Assembly (NCBI GenBank): GCA_033296885.1 | Contig: MU863910.1 | Span: 62,001 to 126,000, forward strand | Length of the DNA: 64,000 nucleotides | Source of the DNA: Triangularia verruculosa | Lineage: Eukaryota; Ascomycota; Sordariomycetes; Sordariales; Podosporaceae | Direction: 5' to 3' | Part shown: in pieces, positions 11,564-22,751 of the stretch | How positions within the stretch are numbered: the stretch's first letter is position 1 | Layout: the number at the start of each line of letters is the position of its first letter | Program-made: the position numbers and the translations under genes | The notes under the pieces: generated by a model | Databases searched by the model: none | Seen by the model: the letters and a program-made list of their open reading frames with translations, nothing else | What the model was told of the DNA's origin: nothing

Positions 11564-12721
11564 ATGAGACTCCTCCCCAGAGTCGCCCTGGCGACAGTAG
11601 CATCTTCCCTCTTCTTCTCCCCAGCTGTATCACTCCCACAAGCAGCATCAGTCCCTGATGCTGCCCCTCTGCCCTGGGTCACCGTCGACCCCCAAGGCGA
11701 CGCCGAAACCATTTCCCCAAAAGTCATCACCACCGAAGGCCACCGCGCTACCCTTTCTAACCCTCCCGCCCACCTCATCTCCACCGCAACCTACACCCTC
11801 TCCCCTGACGACCGTCTCTCGACCTACACCGGCCTCGCCCCAGTAGCAACCGCACCCGGCGGCACCGACGAAACCGGCGTCTTCCTCGCCTGCCAAGCCG
11901 ACAAAGGCCACGACGAGCCTTTCTGCCTCCCCCGCCGTGGTTCATCCCTCGTAGTCGGCCGTACATACTACAGTCAGTTTTCTCCTCCCTCCCGAGTGCC
12001 CTTCCTTTCACTCACTCACCCGGGCACTAACCATGAAACAGTCACCTGGTCCCCCTCCTACTTCTCCCCCCAATCCACTCCCCTCACCCTCCACATCTTT
12101 TTCTCATCCTCCTCCTCCTCCCCCAACAGCCAGCAAAAAGCCGGCATCAACCTCACCCCCCTCCCGATCCCCGCCTCCACCGGCTTCTACGCCTGGACCA
12201 TCCCCCTCAACTTCCCCGTCTCGTCCCCCATCTCCTTCGCCCTCCAGCACAACGACACGACCACCGCCGACGTGACAAACGACATCATCACCGTCTCGGG
12301 CCCAACCGTCAACGTCGTCTCGTCTGACCCCGCCGAGGAGGCACCGTCAACGTCTGTTCAGAACGGGACGAATATCCTGGCGATTGTCCTCCCGATTGTG
12401 ATTGCCGCTGTGTTGCTTGGTCTGGCGGCGTTTTGCTTCTTGTCGTACCGCCGGAAGGGGAAGATCCCGGTTGTGGGGGGGTTTCTGGCGAAGAGGAGGT
12501 CGGGACGGGGTGGTTATACGGGGCAGGGCGCGAGGAGAGTGCAAGATGTGCAGGGAGACGGAGGAAGAGTGACGGGGGATCATAAATCCGAGACGAATGT
12601 CGGGGTGGAGCTGACGGATCGGGATAGCTGGTCGCCCACTTCTCCGAACAGTGCGAAGGGAGGGAGGAATGTGTTTAGGGAGGAGGTCGAGAGGCAGGAG
12701 AGGCTGGCGAGGGGTGGTTAA
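11564..12721 (+). CDS. Single-pass membrane glycoprotein, unknown function
   Basis: Start ATG 11564 (CACCATGAGA) gives a good signal peptide (MRLLPRVALATVASSLFFSP); an in-frame ATG at 11507 would bury it. A probable 69-nt intron at 11973-12041 (GTCAGT donor, CACTAACC branch, ACAG acceptor) leaves 362 residues. The intron is a multiple of three without a stop, so the frame also reads through. The ectodomain is Ser/Pro/Thr-rich with strand-like segments. One transmembrane helix (ILAIVLPIVIAAVLLGLAAF) is followed by a basic stop-transfer sequence (YRRKGK) and a 90-residue charged cytoplasmic tail. This is the general layout of fungal surface sensors or wall-linked proteins, but no WSC or other named domain is visible. 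Confidence 0.8.
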   Translation: MRLLPRVALATVASSLFFSPAVSLPQAASVPDAAPLPWVTVDPQGDAETISPKVITTEGHRATLSNPPAHLISTATYTLSPDDRLSTYTGLAPVATAPGGTDETGVFLACQADKGHDEPFCLPRRGSSLVVGRTYYSQFSPPSRVPFLSLTHPGTNHETVTWSPSYFSPQSTPLTLHIFFSSSSSSPNSQQKAGINLTPLPIPASTGFYAWTIPLNFPVSSPISFALQHNDTTTADVTNDIITVSGPTVNVVSSDPAEEAPSTSVQNGTNILAIVLPIVIAAVLLGLAAFCFLSYRRKGKIPVVGGFLAKRRSGRGGYTGQGARRVQDVQGDGGRVTGDHKSETNVGVELTDRDSWSPTSPNSAKGGRNVFREEVERQERLARGG

Positions 12722-13252
12722 ACTGAGGGGCTGTTTGCTTTCTGGTGTTCTTCTCGAAGGTACTAAGTACGGTAGCAAGAAGAGAAGGTTTAGTCAAGTT
12801 TATCGAGATGTCTTTATTTGTTTACATGATAGCTTTGTAGAGTGAGCTAGATTATTCATCGCGGTGGGATCAGCAATTACAAAATATGTAGGGTATGTCC
12901 AGGTAGCCGACCAGTCCGCCATTACAGTAACAGGACCAATATATGGGTTTGTGCAAAAGCTGTCGGGGACGGGACCTGCCTCTTCCTCCAATGCCACAAA
13001 AAAAAAGTCTAGAATGCAGAAAGCTGATGAACCCATTTCTTCCGTACCGTCATTCAAAATCGCTGGATATGATGCTCCTTATTTACCACCCCAGCCAAAA
13101 CACCCTGCCCCCCCCCCGGTCCCGAATAGACTGTGACCTCCGTCCATTACATCCAGCTTCGTAGGTAAAAGAAAAAAAGTGACCAGAATGATGATGGTCT
13201 GATACCGCCACGCCAGTAATGCACGGTGCGCCTTGTTAAAGGTTGGTCCCGA
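12722..13252. other. Intergenic, between convergent genes
   Basis: 3' flanks of two converging genes. No coding potential or structured element is recognised. Confidence 0.6.
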
Positions 13253-16015
13253 TCAACCAGAGTCGTCCCACCAGCCAGCTTCGACATTCGGCTTGTAGGT
13301 GCCAAATGCGCTCAGTCTCAGGTGCTTCTTGTTCACGATCTTGGTCGAAGGATTGTTGGCCGACATCGGAACGGGAAAGTCCGAAGGGGAGATTGGCGAA
13401 TCTGGGCGCGGGATGCCCTCGTCCTCTTCATCCTCGGCGGGGTCTTCCAGGATTTGATTGGGGAGCGAGTTGTTCACCGCATTGGCGGAGTGGACGCTGG
13501 CTTGGTCTGACGATGCACGCCGGGGAAGACTGCCACTCCGAGGCGGTCTGCGCGCGCTGGCAGTGGGCATGGACATGGCTGACAAAGAAGCTCTTTGCTT
13601 GTGGGGAGGGCCAGATCTGCCGCTGGACTTGCTGCCCCGACGGTCAGACTCAGCCGGAGCGGGAAAGTCGTCCAACTGGGCAAGCGGGCCAATGTCGGAA
13701 TTGGACTCATCCATCATCACAAGGATGTGGCCGTGTTTCCCGTTCTGCTCAGCAGATGCGCTGCTGGTCCGTGAGCGTACAGAATCGTGGGGAGGGGGTC
13801 GAGCCGTCAGCGGATTGGTCTCGACACGGCCCGTGTTCGTGCTCAGAGACGACTGTCTGGATATCATGCTCAGGCCACTGCTGTCGTTGGTGACCTCCCG
13901 CTTCAGCGCCTGGTGCTCTTCCCGGTCCGCATCATCCTCATACTCGGCCAGAATATCCTCGCGCATACGAGCGCGCTTCTGACGCAAAGCGGCCAACAAC
14001 ATCTCCTCCTGCCGTGTCACCGCCATGAAGCGCCCGCTTTGGCCGTCCTGGATGCTGCTGGCAGCGCTGCCACGACGGCCACTGCGATTGCCGCTGCCTC
14101 GGCTGCCGCCACTGGCTATCGAACCGTTGTCCTGTGCGGAAGAAGACCGCTGGCTCTGCAGATAAAAGTCAACACTGGTAGGGGAAAGCGGTGGTGTCTG
14201 CTCGGGGCGCGATGGCTGCGCTGGTCGTTGGGCGGGGCGGATGGGGGGCGCTGGGAAATCCTCAAACTGCGTCTCCTCGGGCACAGACCACACTGCCTGG
14301 TCCTGGAACTTGCTCTTGGGCACCATGTTGATGGCCTTGGCTTCGTGTGTTGTCGGTGTCTGCGACGCCGAGTAGCCAAGCGTCCGGGCCGTTCCCGTTG
14401 TGCCGTTAGAGGTCCGGTTGGGAGGCGGATAGATCTGCAATGAGTTCGTGGTGGAGTGGGGAGCCAATGAACTGGTGCGCTGGTTGGGCTTCGGCTGCTT
14501 CCTGGCTGCCGCCTGCTGTTGTTCGCGGCTCGGCAAGTACTGGTGGTTTTCGGCAAAGGTGGTTTGCTTGCACGCCTTGCTTCGGCTCGAGTCTTCCGAT
14601 CTCGTGAAGGATGGCTGAGACATGGCCGATCGTGGGCTGACAGGACTTGCAGGACCGTCACTAGGGGGTGGCGGCACGGCAAGCTGATCGCTGCAGGCGT
14701 CGTAGTCGTCTTCTGAATCGGATGATAGGGCCAAGACGCTGTTTTGAAGCAGATCAATCTCCGTCAGGCTGCGGTCTGTGCGTTTGGACGCCTTGGAGGT
14801 GCGCGTGTGTCGGCTGGAGATGCTCGCGCACTCGGCCACGGGCGACACCAGACTGGGCACGCTGGGTGGCCGGACCAGGTGGACATCTGGCACCGCGACG
14901 GTCAATGGCGATGGTGGGTCCTGCCTTTGGCCAGTCCGTGATGCGCTTCGTGGGAAGGGGGAGAGAGACGGTTTGCCCGTGTTGCTGGTAGGTGGTGTTG
15001 GATATGCTGGGAGCGCGCGGTCTGGCGGTGGCCCCCGGCGCTCGGGAATCTGCCGGTAGTTGTGCTCCAGCGCCTCGTCAAAGGTTTTCTGTTCGTAATG
15101 GTCATAAAGGTTGTGAAGCTCGGCATTGGGCCTGATGGGGATCTGCTTTGCGCTAGTATCTGAGCGCCCAGCCGAGCTGATTGGCGACGGCCGTGAATCG
15201 GCCGTGGGCGCCTGTTCTCGTAATGACTCCTGCGTCATTTTGTTCCGAAGTTTTCGATCGATTCGCTGCGCAAGTGGCGGGGGTGTTGGGGCCGAAGTGC
15301 TCGACGTGACGGATGGCGATGTGGTGAGCTTATCAGAACTTAGAACGTGGTGGCCGCTTCCGGGCTCTGGCCGGAGATGTCTGTGGCTCCGTTTGGACAA
15401 GAGCGACGAGAGGTCAAGTCTCGAGGGCTTCTTCTTCTTCAGGCCTTTCGGCTCCGTGTTGTAGTTGCCGTCAAAGTCGAGAATGGCATGCGCCTTGGAT
15501 GGCAGTCCTTTTGCCATGGCCGAGTTTGCCGTCTGCTGGGAGATGGCCAATGGCACCTTTGCCTTGTCGTAATAGGACCGGATGGTGGAGCTGGACTGCT
15601 GGCGACGCAAACTGGAGGCATCGGTGGTGTCGTCGCGGCGTCCTGGTCCCGTCATATTATCCTTGGGCAGAACGGCCGACTCTTCTTCCCAGCGCCTGTC
15701 TCGGTTCCCCGAAGATCCATGGCGTGCATCATCACGACGCGCAGATCCCAATCGAGAGCGCGCATTGTCCCGCCCGGCCGGTGTCTCCGTGACATTGATG
15801 CTGATCCCAGGGTTCGACTGGCCGTCCCACGGCCCCCATGTAGTGGTGTCTGATGTTGCGCCTGCGAGGTCGAGGCTGATGGCGGTTGTGCCGAGAATTC
15901 TCTGGGCCTTTGTGAGGGGCTCCGATATCGACAGCGGCGCGGCGGGCGCGGCGGGCTGCGGCTGTTTGTGTTTTCGGCCCGGGAGCGAGAAGGGGAATTT
16001 GGACGAGTGGCCCAT
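13253..16015 (-). CDS. Large disordered fungal protein with short conserved helix
   Basis: One uninterrupted frame of 920 residues starts at MGHSSKFPFSLPGRKHK. Most of the protein is Ser/Pro/Arg/Gln-rich and predicted by composition to be unstructured. Towards the C-terminus there is a strongly helical, charged stretch (EEMLLAALRQKRARMREDIL, about residues 668-687, then an acidic run) that looks like the conserved core. The protein ends with LRLSAFGTYKPNVEAGWWDDSG, a second patch that looks constrained. I have seen this combination in uncharacterised sordariomycete proteins but know no function. The many basic/Ser clusters suggest a phosphoregulated scaffold, which is inference. Its upstream flank is the largest gene-free stretch in the window. 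Confidence 0.85.
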   Translation of the reverse strand: MGHSSKFPFSLPGRKHKQPQPAAPAAPLSISEPLTKAQRILGTTAISLDLAGATSDTTTWGPWDGQSNPGISINVTETPAGRDNARSRLGSARRDDARHGSSGNRDRRWEEESAVLPKDNMTGPGRRDDTTDASSLRRQQSSSTIRSYYDKAKVPLAISQQTANSAMAKGLPSKAHAILDFDGNYNTEPKGLKKKKPSRLDLSSLLSKRSHRHLRPEPGSGHHVLSSDKLTTSPSVTSSTSAPTPPPLAQRIDRKLRNKMTQESLREQAPTADSRPSPISSAGRSDTSAKQIPIRPNAELHNLYDHYEQKTFDEALEHNYRQIPERRGPPPDRALPAYPTPPTSNTGKPSLSPFPRSASRTGQRQDPPSPLTVAVPDVHLVRPPSVPSLVSPVAECASISSRHTRTSKASKRTDRSLTEIDLLQNSVLALSSDSEDDYDACSDQLAVPPPPSDGPASPVSPRSAMSQPSFTRSEDSSRSKACKQTTFAENHQYLPSREQQQAAARKQPKPNQRTSSLAPHSTTNSLQIYPPPNRTSNGTTGTARTLGYSASQTPTTHEAKAINMVPKSKFQDQAVWSVPEETQFEDFPAPPIRPAQRPAQPSRPEQTPPLSPTSVDFYLQSQRSSSAQDNGSIASGGSRGSGNRSGRRGSAASSIQDGQSGRFMAVTRQEEMLLAALRQKRARMREDILAEYEDDADREEHQALKREVTNDSSGLSMISRQSSLSTNTGRVETNPLTARPPPHDSVRSRTSSASAEQNGKHGHILVMMDESNSDIGPLAQLDDFPAPAESDRRGSKSSGRSGPPHKQRASLSAMSMPTASARRPPRSGSLPRRASSDQASVHSANAVNNSLPNQILEDPAEDEEDEGIPRPDSPISPSDFPVPMSANNPSTKIVNKKHLRLSAFGTYKPNVEAGWWDDSG

Positions 16016-18773
16016 TGCTCACTGGGCTCGGCTCGGGGCCGATGGTGTGCGGGTGCTGTTCTCTCCGGGTCACCTCGAGCGGCTCATGACAGAAGAGACG
16101 AGGCAGAAAACTGGAAGAAAAGACGTGGATGTCGTCTCCAGCCAGGGCCATGCGCTGTCAGAAGAAGAAGCGGTGGGGATTGGTCGGTGTTCGCATCCAG
16201 CTGCAAATTTCGGGAGCCGGCAGCAGCAGGTCAAGTTGTTCCAGGGGGTTGCTGGCTTTGGGTGTCAAGCAGAGGCAGGCTCTTCCACACCTGGCATCCC
16301 CGTTGACTGGTGATATTAGTTATTGCTGTATGTACAGTAGTACACCGTGAAGGTCTGGTGTTTGACGGGTGAATTCACACCACGACGACGGGCTCGGGCT
16401 GCCGCGTCCTGATATGGGGATTGGGGATCCTTCGCACCACACGGTCCTCAGCGCAGCAGTCGGTCGGAGGCTCGTCGTTTCTTGGCCCTACACGTGCAGA
16501 ACTGGCCCCAACCCTTGCTGTCGGCAATCAGCGCAATCCCTGGTGTTTTGGACGGCCCCACTCACCTAATGCTGCTCACGACAGCGCAATTTGGATTTTA
16601 GGTCGACGGTGAAGCGGTGATAGCGGCGGCGATAAGAGATCTGTGTGGGTGAAGGAGAAAGTGAAGGTGGAGGACAGGGACAAGGCGCATTGGACCGAGA
16701 TAATAAAATGAGAGAATACATACATACTGATAATAATTCCCGGTCGTGGTCACGGGTCATGTCGTTCTCTTTTGGAGATGTCGTTCCCCTGTGGATTTTC
16801 TGCATGGATGCTGAGATCCCTGCTCCAAGGGCCCTGCTGCAAGCCACTCCACCCGCTGTGGCCCGTGGCGTAAAATTGGCAACCAAACGAAAACTTTTTT
16901 GACGGAGCAAGGTGCTCCTACAGGTAGTCAATCAACTGAAAAAGATGGATGATGTCAAACCCTAGACATTGACTAAAAAGATACCTCTACTCCATGGCTG
17001 AGATGGCCGGTGGAAGATGAAGACACTGAGACCGAGAAAAAAACAGAGGCAGCGATACCCTTGGCTGGTGGCCGCCAAGTGGTCGCATTCTGTGGAGAGA
17101 CGACAGGTCCGCGTCAGGCACTGAGGCACTGAAGACAGCGCGATCGTCAGCAATCTCACCACAAGCTGAAAGAGGGCTTGGAGTTCGTCAATCGCCAGCG
17201 ATCTTCCGGTCCATCCAGTGGTAAAAAAAGAAACACGATTATTAGACCCCGGATTCCCATTTCACTCTCGCGCCAAGTCATTGAGATGATCCACGGCACT
17301 GCGGGCACTCAGGACCCTCGCCCTGAAGGCAACGCTCAAGAGACTGTTGCACACACTGGACGCTAAGTGAAACTTGCGGCAGTTTCATTGCAGCACCAGG
17401 AAGATGCTGCCATCACGGAAAATTACCGACTGATCTGCAACCCTCTCACCGTCTCACCATTATTGCTCTCCAGCTCCCTCGCTCTCCTCTCACTGTGCGC
17501 TGTGTGTGTCGCCATCCATGAAGCCTCACAGGCCAACCTTGGCAATCCCCCCCCCCATCACCCATCTCTCACAGCAGCACGACTGCACGACTGCACGACT
17601 GCACGACTGCAAGCCTGTCTGCTCATGGCACCTGCAGCATGCAATGCCATCCCGGTGTCGTGAGATGCACAGAGACACCCGACCTCGAGAGGGGGTGTGG
17701 AGGCGGAATTGGGGCCCGAGCACCAACAGAATGCGGGGGATGGGGATGCGGGGTTTTTACTCTGTTTTGCTGCGACTCTGCATGTCTCAATTGCTGTTTC
17801 CACACTACTGGTTTGTCACGACTTTGGAGATTCCACCGACTGCTGCTTGGACCTCTCCGCGGGTGCAGATGCCATCGCGATGGCTCCAATCTTGGTTCGA
17901 GTCTGACCGCCTCCAGCATCCTGTTTGTTCCCTCGACAGACAGCGAAGCTCACCTCGGCAGATGAACTGGACCAACAGCAGGCCACTTGATGATGTTCCT
18001 TTTCCGAGAGGCTGTTTCTTGAACTAACCGTGACGAGGCTGACGGCATCTTATTTATATTCGTGGTCCACGGATCAAGTCATTCTCAAGTGAGCTAGCCA
18101 CCCTAATCAGACATCGAATCCCTAGTTCCCGGTGCCCGGAACAGCAGCCAGATGTTGTTTGTCTCTCAGCCCCAGGTGTTCGCCGAAATGTCTTGCTTAA
18201 ACATACCACCTCCGAGATCGTTCTCCAGGCCCCCCAGATCCGAGTGGGAGGCTGAATTTTCCCCGTCAGCCGAGGCGATCAATGAGATCGGCTGCATGGT
18301 CGCCCATGGTTATCACTGGTCAAAGATGCTTAATTGCCTCGAGGCAGTCTACCGGTCTTCTAGACGTATCACGTCAATGGGTCCCTCGGCCCTTTCCGGC
18401 GCGCATTCGTGATAACCAATCCCTCGAGATCCGCCACGTGAAGGCACGGTAGGATAGAAAAGGCAGGCGGCCACTCAGCTGGGTTAGAATCGTGAGGCGT
18501 GCCTTGGCGGTCCTTAACCACCTGTCCATTCGGGCAGGTCGCCCGCTCAACGTGCTAGTGCTTCTAGCCAATCAACACGCACGATACCCCTGAGCGGCCC
18601 CTGAAAAGTGGTACAGGTGGCCTATCAAATCAACCAAAGTCTACATCCCACGTGCAGTACAGAGCAGCATGCAGCATATAACATTGATATGATCGTCTGC
18701 AACGTTCTTGTCTTGTCTTCTGCAGCTTGGTTCGGTTCCGGTCCGCACTGACAAGCCGCCGACGACGACGACC
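16016..18773. other. Gene-free stretch, 2.76 kb, between divergent genes
   Basis: All open frames here are short, lack family motifs and overlap each other on both strands, so none is called. It probably holds a long 5' leader and promoter for the 920-residue protein gene and the promoter of the nuclease gene. CACGTG boxes occur at 16492-16497, 18435-18440 and 18649-18654, and an 8-bp tandem repeat lies at 17581-17612. A non-coding RNA cannot be excluded. Confidence 0.55.
17581..17612. repeat. 8-bp tandem repeat, four copies
   Basis: GACTGCAC is repeated three times exactly, with a fourth copy ending in A, immediately after a C-rich run at about 17548-17556. It is a simple microsatellite with no visible role. 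Confidence 0.85.
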
Positions 18774-20754
18774 ATGAAGGCCTCACCAACTGCTCTCGGC
18801 ATTTTTGCCATTGCCAGCCTTCAGTCTCTGGCCTCTGCCCTGACCATCGCCGAGATCAACGGCAACAAGTACATCTCGCCATACTCGGGGCAGACCGTCA
18901 CCAACGTCACTGGCCTCCTCATCGCAAAAGGCCCCAATGGAGTGTGGATTCGGTCGACAACTCCAGACAAAGACATCGCCACCTCTGAGGCTATCTACGT
19001 CTTTGACCGCAACGTGGGAGCTAACCTGACCGTTGGCGACATCATCTCATTGGACGCCAACGTCCTTGAGTACCGGTCAAATAGCGCCTACCTCTATCTC
19101 ACCGAGTTGTCCACTCCCAAGAATGTCCGGGTGTTGTCAAGCGGGAACAAGGTGAAGGCCTTGATTATTGGAAAGGACACAGTCGATCCTCCAAGCGAGC
19201 AGTACAGCGCCTTGGATGGCGGTGATGTTTACAATGTTCCCAACGGGGTGGCCAACATCTCCGAGGTGAACCCTGTGTTGCAGCCAAAGAAGTTTGGATT
19301 GGATTTCTGGGAGAGCTTGAGCGGTGAGCTGGTCACTGTTAGAAAGCCGAGTGTGGTCAAGCAGCCCAACCAGTATGGCGATACCTGGGTTTTTGGTGAT
19401 TGGAAAATCACCGGAAAGAATAAGCAGGGCGGCGTTACCATGACTGATAAAGGTCAGTATCAGTTCACCTGCAATGGGTCGCTGTCTGTCACTGACAACA
19501 TAAATCAACAGATTCTAACCCAGAGGCTATAGTCATTGGTTCCCCTCTTGATGGCACCAAGAACCCCAACACCAGCAAGATGGGCGACGAGCTCGAGGAG
19601 ATCACCGGTGTCGTACAACATGCTTTTGGCTTCTACTCCATTCTCCCTCTCACCGCAGTCAAGGTGAAGAAACCCTCCAAGGGCGTCGCAGCCCAGAAGC
19701 CCACCGGCCTCAAGAGCAAGGGCCAGTGCAAGGCCATTACTGTCGGGAGCTACAATGTCGAGAACTTGTCCCCTTCGTCCGCCCACCTGCCTCTCATTGC
19801 GGGCCACATCGTCACCTACCTAAAGTCGCCTGACTTCCTCTTCCTTCAAGAAGTCCAGGACAACTCGGGCCCTACCAACAACGACGGTATCACCTCAGCC
19901 AACCTCACCCTCTCTGCCCTCGCCGCCGGCATCAAGGCCGCCGGTGGTCCCACATATGAATTCGCCGAGGTGGCTCCCTCCACGCCCAATCTGGACGGTG
20001 GTCAACCAGGCGGCAACATTCGTCCCGCTTACCTCTACAACCCAGCCATCATCTCCCTCTACAAGCCAAATCAAGGCCAGGGTGATGATGCTACCGCTGT
20101 GGTCAAGGGCTCTGGAAAGAGCGCTTCTCCATCTCTGACTTTTAATCCAGGTCGCATTGAGCCTGCCAACCCGGCCTGGACCGCCTCCCGCAAGCCTGTC
20201 GTCGGTGCTTGGCTCGCGAAGGGCGCTACCAAGCCTTTTTTCACCGTCAACGTCCATTTTGGCAGCAAGGGCGGCGGTTCCAGCCTCCACGGCGACCGTC
20301 GTCCTCCCATCAACGGTGGTGTGGCCGACAGGCTTGCCCAGGCCAACGTCACTGCTGTAAGTTTTCTTGTCGCGAAAGTCGTTCAGCCTCCAGTTTCGCC
20401 TAACCAATCTTTTCGCAGACCTTCATCTCCCAAATTCTCAATGAAGACCCCAAGGCCGCCGTCATTTCGGCTGGTGACTTTAATGAGTTCTCGTTTGTGC
20501 AGCCCATGAAGACGTTTGCCCGGATCAGCAAGATGAAGGACTTGGACGAGGTGGCCAACATCAAGCCCACCGAGCGATACACCTACGCCTTTGACATGAA
20601 CGCCCAGGCTCTTGACCACATGTTTGTCAGCCCGTCGTTGGCTTCAAGCAGCAAGAGCGACTTTGAGCACATCCATGTCAACACTTGGGGCCCGTACTCG
20701 GAGATGGTCTCGGATCACGATCCTAGCGTAGCGTTGTTTGACTTGTGTGGGTGA
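18774..20754 (+). CDS. Secreted endonuclease/exonuclease/phosphatase-family nuclease
   Basis: Exons 18774-19452, 19512-20356 and 20419-20754 give 619 residues (phase 1, then phase 0). The ATG at 18774 opens a signal peptide (MKASPTALGIFAIASLQSLASA). Residues of about 25-220 look like an OB-fold-type nucleic-acid-binding region. The catalytic EEP domain follows, with its ordered motifs: GSYNVENL, FLFLQEVQD (metal-binding Glu), VNVHFGSKGG, SAGDFNEF, LDHMFVSP and the terminal SDHDP. This layout matches large extracellular nucleases of the ExeM/Xds type, which degrade DNA outside the cell for phosphate or biofilm release. Fungal versions are poorly studied. Extracellular DNA degradation is inferred from family and signal peptide. 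An in-frame ATG 22 codons upstream is less likely because it precedes the signal peptide. Confidence 0.92.
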
Positions 20755-21362
20755 GACGGTGACGAAAACGGGGTTCGGGTAGAAAGTGTATGAGTATTGT
20801 CCTCTAAGAGGCGTGTAGGTAATGTATCAATAGAACGTTGCCCGATTTTATGACAAATATTTTATTGTCATCGAGTCCCAGGTACTTGCAATTCCGGGGC
20901 ACTTTCGGGCCGTTGGCACTCGCACGTGACCTTCACGTGAGACTGAGAGAGATGTTTTCGATTCCGGCTAGCATCGCTTCAAAATGCATTCAAGTTGCCC
21001 AAACACGATCTCAAACCTCCCGGAAGGCCCAGAATGAACGCATTCCATCCGGCACGCGCGGTATCGGCCCCGTGCCGTGATTCACAAACGGCCGGGTTGG
21101 AACTCGCCAAGAACAGCCACCCCCGCTCAGTCTTGCCCGGCCCGATTTCCCACATCTGCAGCATCCCGTCTCCACTCTCCAAACATCGTCATCCACTGCT
21201 TGTCGGAACCTTTGATCCTCCGTGGGACGGAGGGGGGGGCGGGAGAAGAGGCGGTGATGAATAATTGAAATCTCGATCAAAACACCTCCTCCTTTGGTCT
21301 CTTTTTCCGTCACCGAATTCCACAGCAAACCCAGCAGGAATTATTGCAAAAAAAAAAAGAAA
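20755..21362 (+). promoter_or_regulatory. Intergenic and promoter of the oxidoreductase gene
   Basis: It holds a direct pair of CACGTGA boxes at 20923-20929 and 20934-20940 (bHLH-type sites by sequence), a G-run near 21229-21240, and an A-run ending just before the ATG at 21363, consistent with a leader. No gene is seen. Confidence 0.45.
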
Positions 21363-22603
21363 ATGGCAGGAATCGCTCTCCTCGGCGCAGGCATCTTTGC
21401 CCGTCATGGTATGTTTCCAAGTCCTTTCCTCCTCTTCATTTATATCCCTTACGTCATTGCCTCCATTCCCAACCCCCATCACCAGCACCAAACACCATCG
21501 CCAGATCGACCACGTGCTAACAAACCAGCAGAACACCTCCCCGCCATTCTCGCCTCCCCAGAGTTGCTATCCCTCAAGGCAGTCTACTCGCGCTCCCAGA
21601 CCTCGGCCACAGCCCTGGCCGACTCGCTCCCCTCTGGCGGCCCCAAACCAGACATTTACTATGACTCCCCCACGGAGCCCGGCCGCGGCCTCGCTGACCT
21701 GCTCAAGAGAGACGACATCGTAGCTGTAGACGTTGCTCTGCCTATTGTGTCGCAGCCAGAGGTCATCAGGCAGGCTCTCAAGGCGGGGAAGCACGTCCTC
21801 TCCGAAAAGCCCGTCGCGGCGGATGTCAAGGGGGCGAGGGAGCTGATTGAGTGGTACAACACGCAGCTGGGGGAGAACAAGCCGCTGTGGGGCGTGGCGG
21901 AGAATTTTCGGTACATGGAGAGCTTGGTGTTTGCCGGGGAGGAGGTCAAGAGGATCGGGGGACGGGTGGTGACCTTCAAGCTGGAGAAGTTTGGGTGGGT
22001 GGCGGAGGATAACAAGTATTTTAATACGCAGTGTAAGTGTCTCTGGTGTGGTGAGAAAGTGGGCAGAGCATGTTGACTGACCCAAACAAAACAGGGCGCA
22101 AGGTTCCCGACTATCAGGGTGGCTTCCTTCTGGATGGTGGAGTGCACTTTGTTGCTGCACTGAGATACTTGCTCGGGGCTTCCGGACAGGAGCTGAGCAA
22201 GTTGGTGGCGTATACCGCGCTTTTGGAGGAGAGACTGCAGCCGCTGGACACGATTCACGGTGTGGCTTCCACCAAGCAGGGTGTGAATGGCTCGGTGGTC
22301 ATCTCTTTCGGCACCGAGTTCAAGAACGGCACTGATGTGGAGATTGTCACGACAAATGGGACCGTCAGCTGGAACCCGACCGAGGTCAAGACTGTGACCA
22401 AGGAGGGAGAGAGCAAGAAGGAGTTTGAGTACAGCTCTGGTGTTGCGGCCGAGGTGGCCGTGTTTGCGCAAGCCATCAAGGCAGGCACTGAGAAGGTGGA
22501 TGGTCTCCAGACTCCTGAGGAGGCGCTCAGAGACTTGGAGGTTCTGGAAGGATTGCTGGAATCTGGGTCTGGAAGTGCCAAGGGGAAGGAAGTTGCGGTT
22601 TGA
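21363..22603 (+). CDS. Gfo/Idh/MocA-family NAD(P)-dependent oxidoreductase
   Basis: Exons 21363-21408, 21532-22032 and 22095-22603 give 351 residues. The first exon encodes only 15 residues but includes the dinucleotide-binding GAG motif of the Rossmann fold (IALLGAGIFARH). The family signature EKPVA lies at about residue 140, and the C-terminal part has the expected GGFLLDGGVHFVAALR segment of the second alpha/beta domain. The first acceptor is a tandem CAGCAG (21526-21531), so products with or without one extra Ala are possible. Enzymes of this class oxidise or reduce sugars, inositols or related hydroxyl compounds; the substrate is not readable here. There is no signal peptide, so it is probably cytosolic. 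Confidence 0.92.
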
Positions 22604-22751
22604 ATACGGATAGGTGATTGTTTAGAACTACCTATCTGACCTACCTTAGGTACCTTGTCCTGCAGGAGCACACATCTTCGCGCTGTGGCCACGACCTCCA
22701 TTGCCTCCTTGACCTAACAAAAACAACCCTACCATTTTCCCCCTGAAGTGT

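Noticed and set aside
13243..15853. Several plus-strand frames of 100-240 codons
   Set aside because: They lie antisense to the 920-residue protein gene, are Arg/Trp/Cys-rich and have no motif.
17506..18027. 173-codon frame in the large gap
   Set aside because: Composition is irregular, it overlaps opposite frames and the microsatellite, and no family motif is visible.
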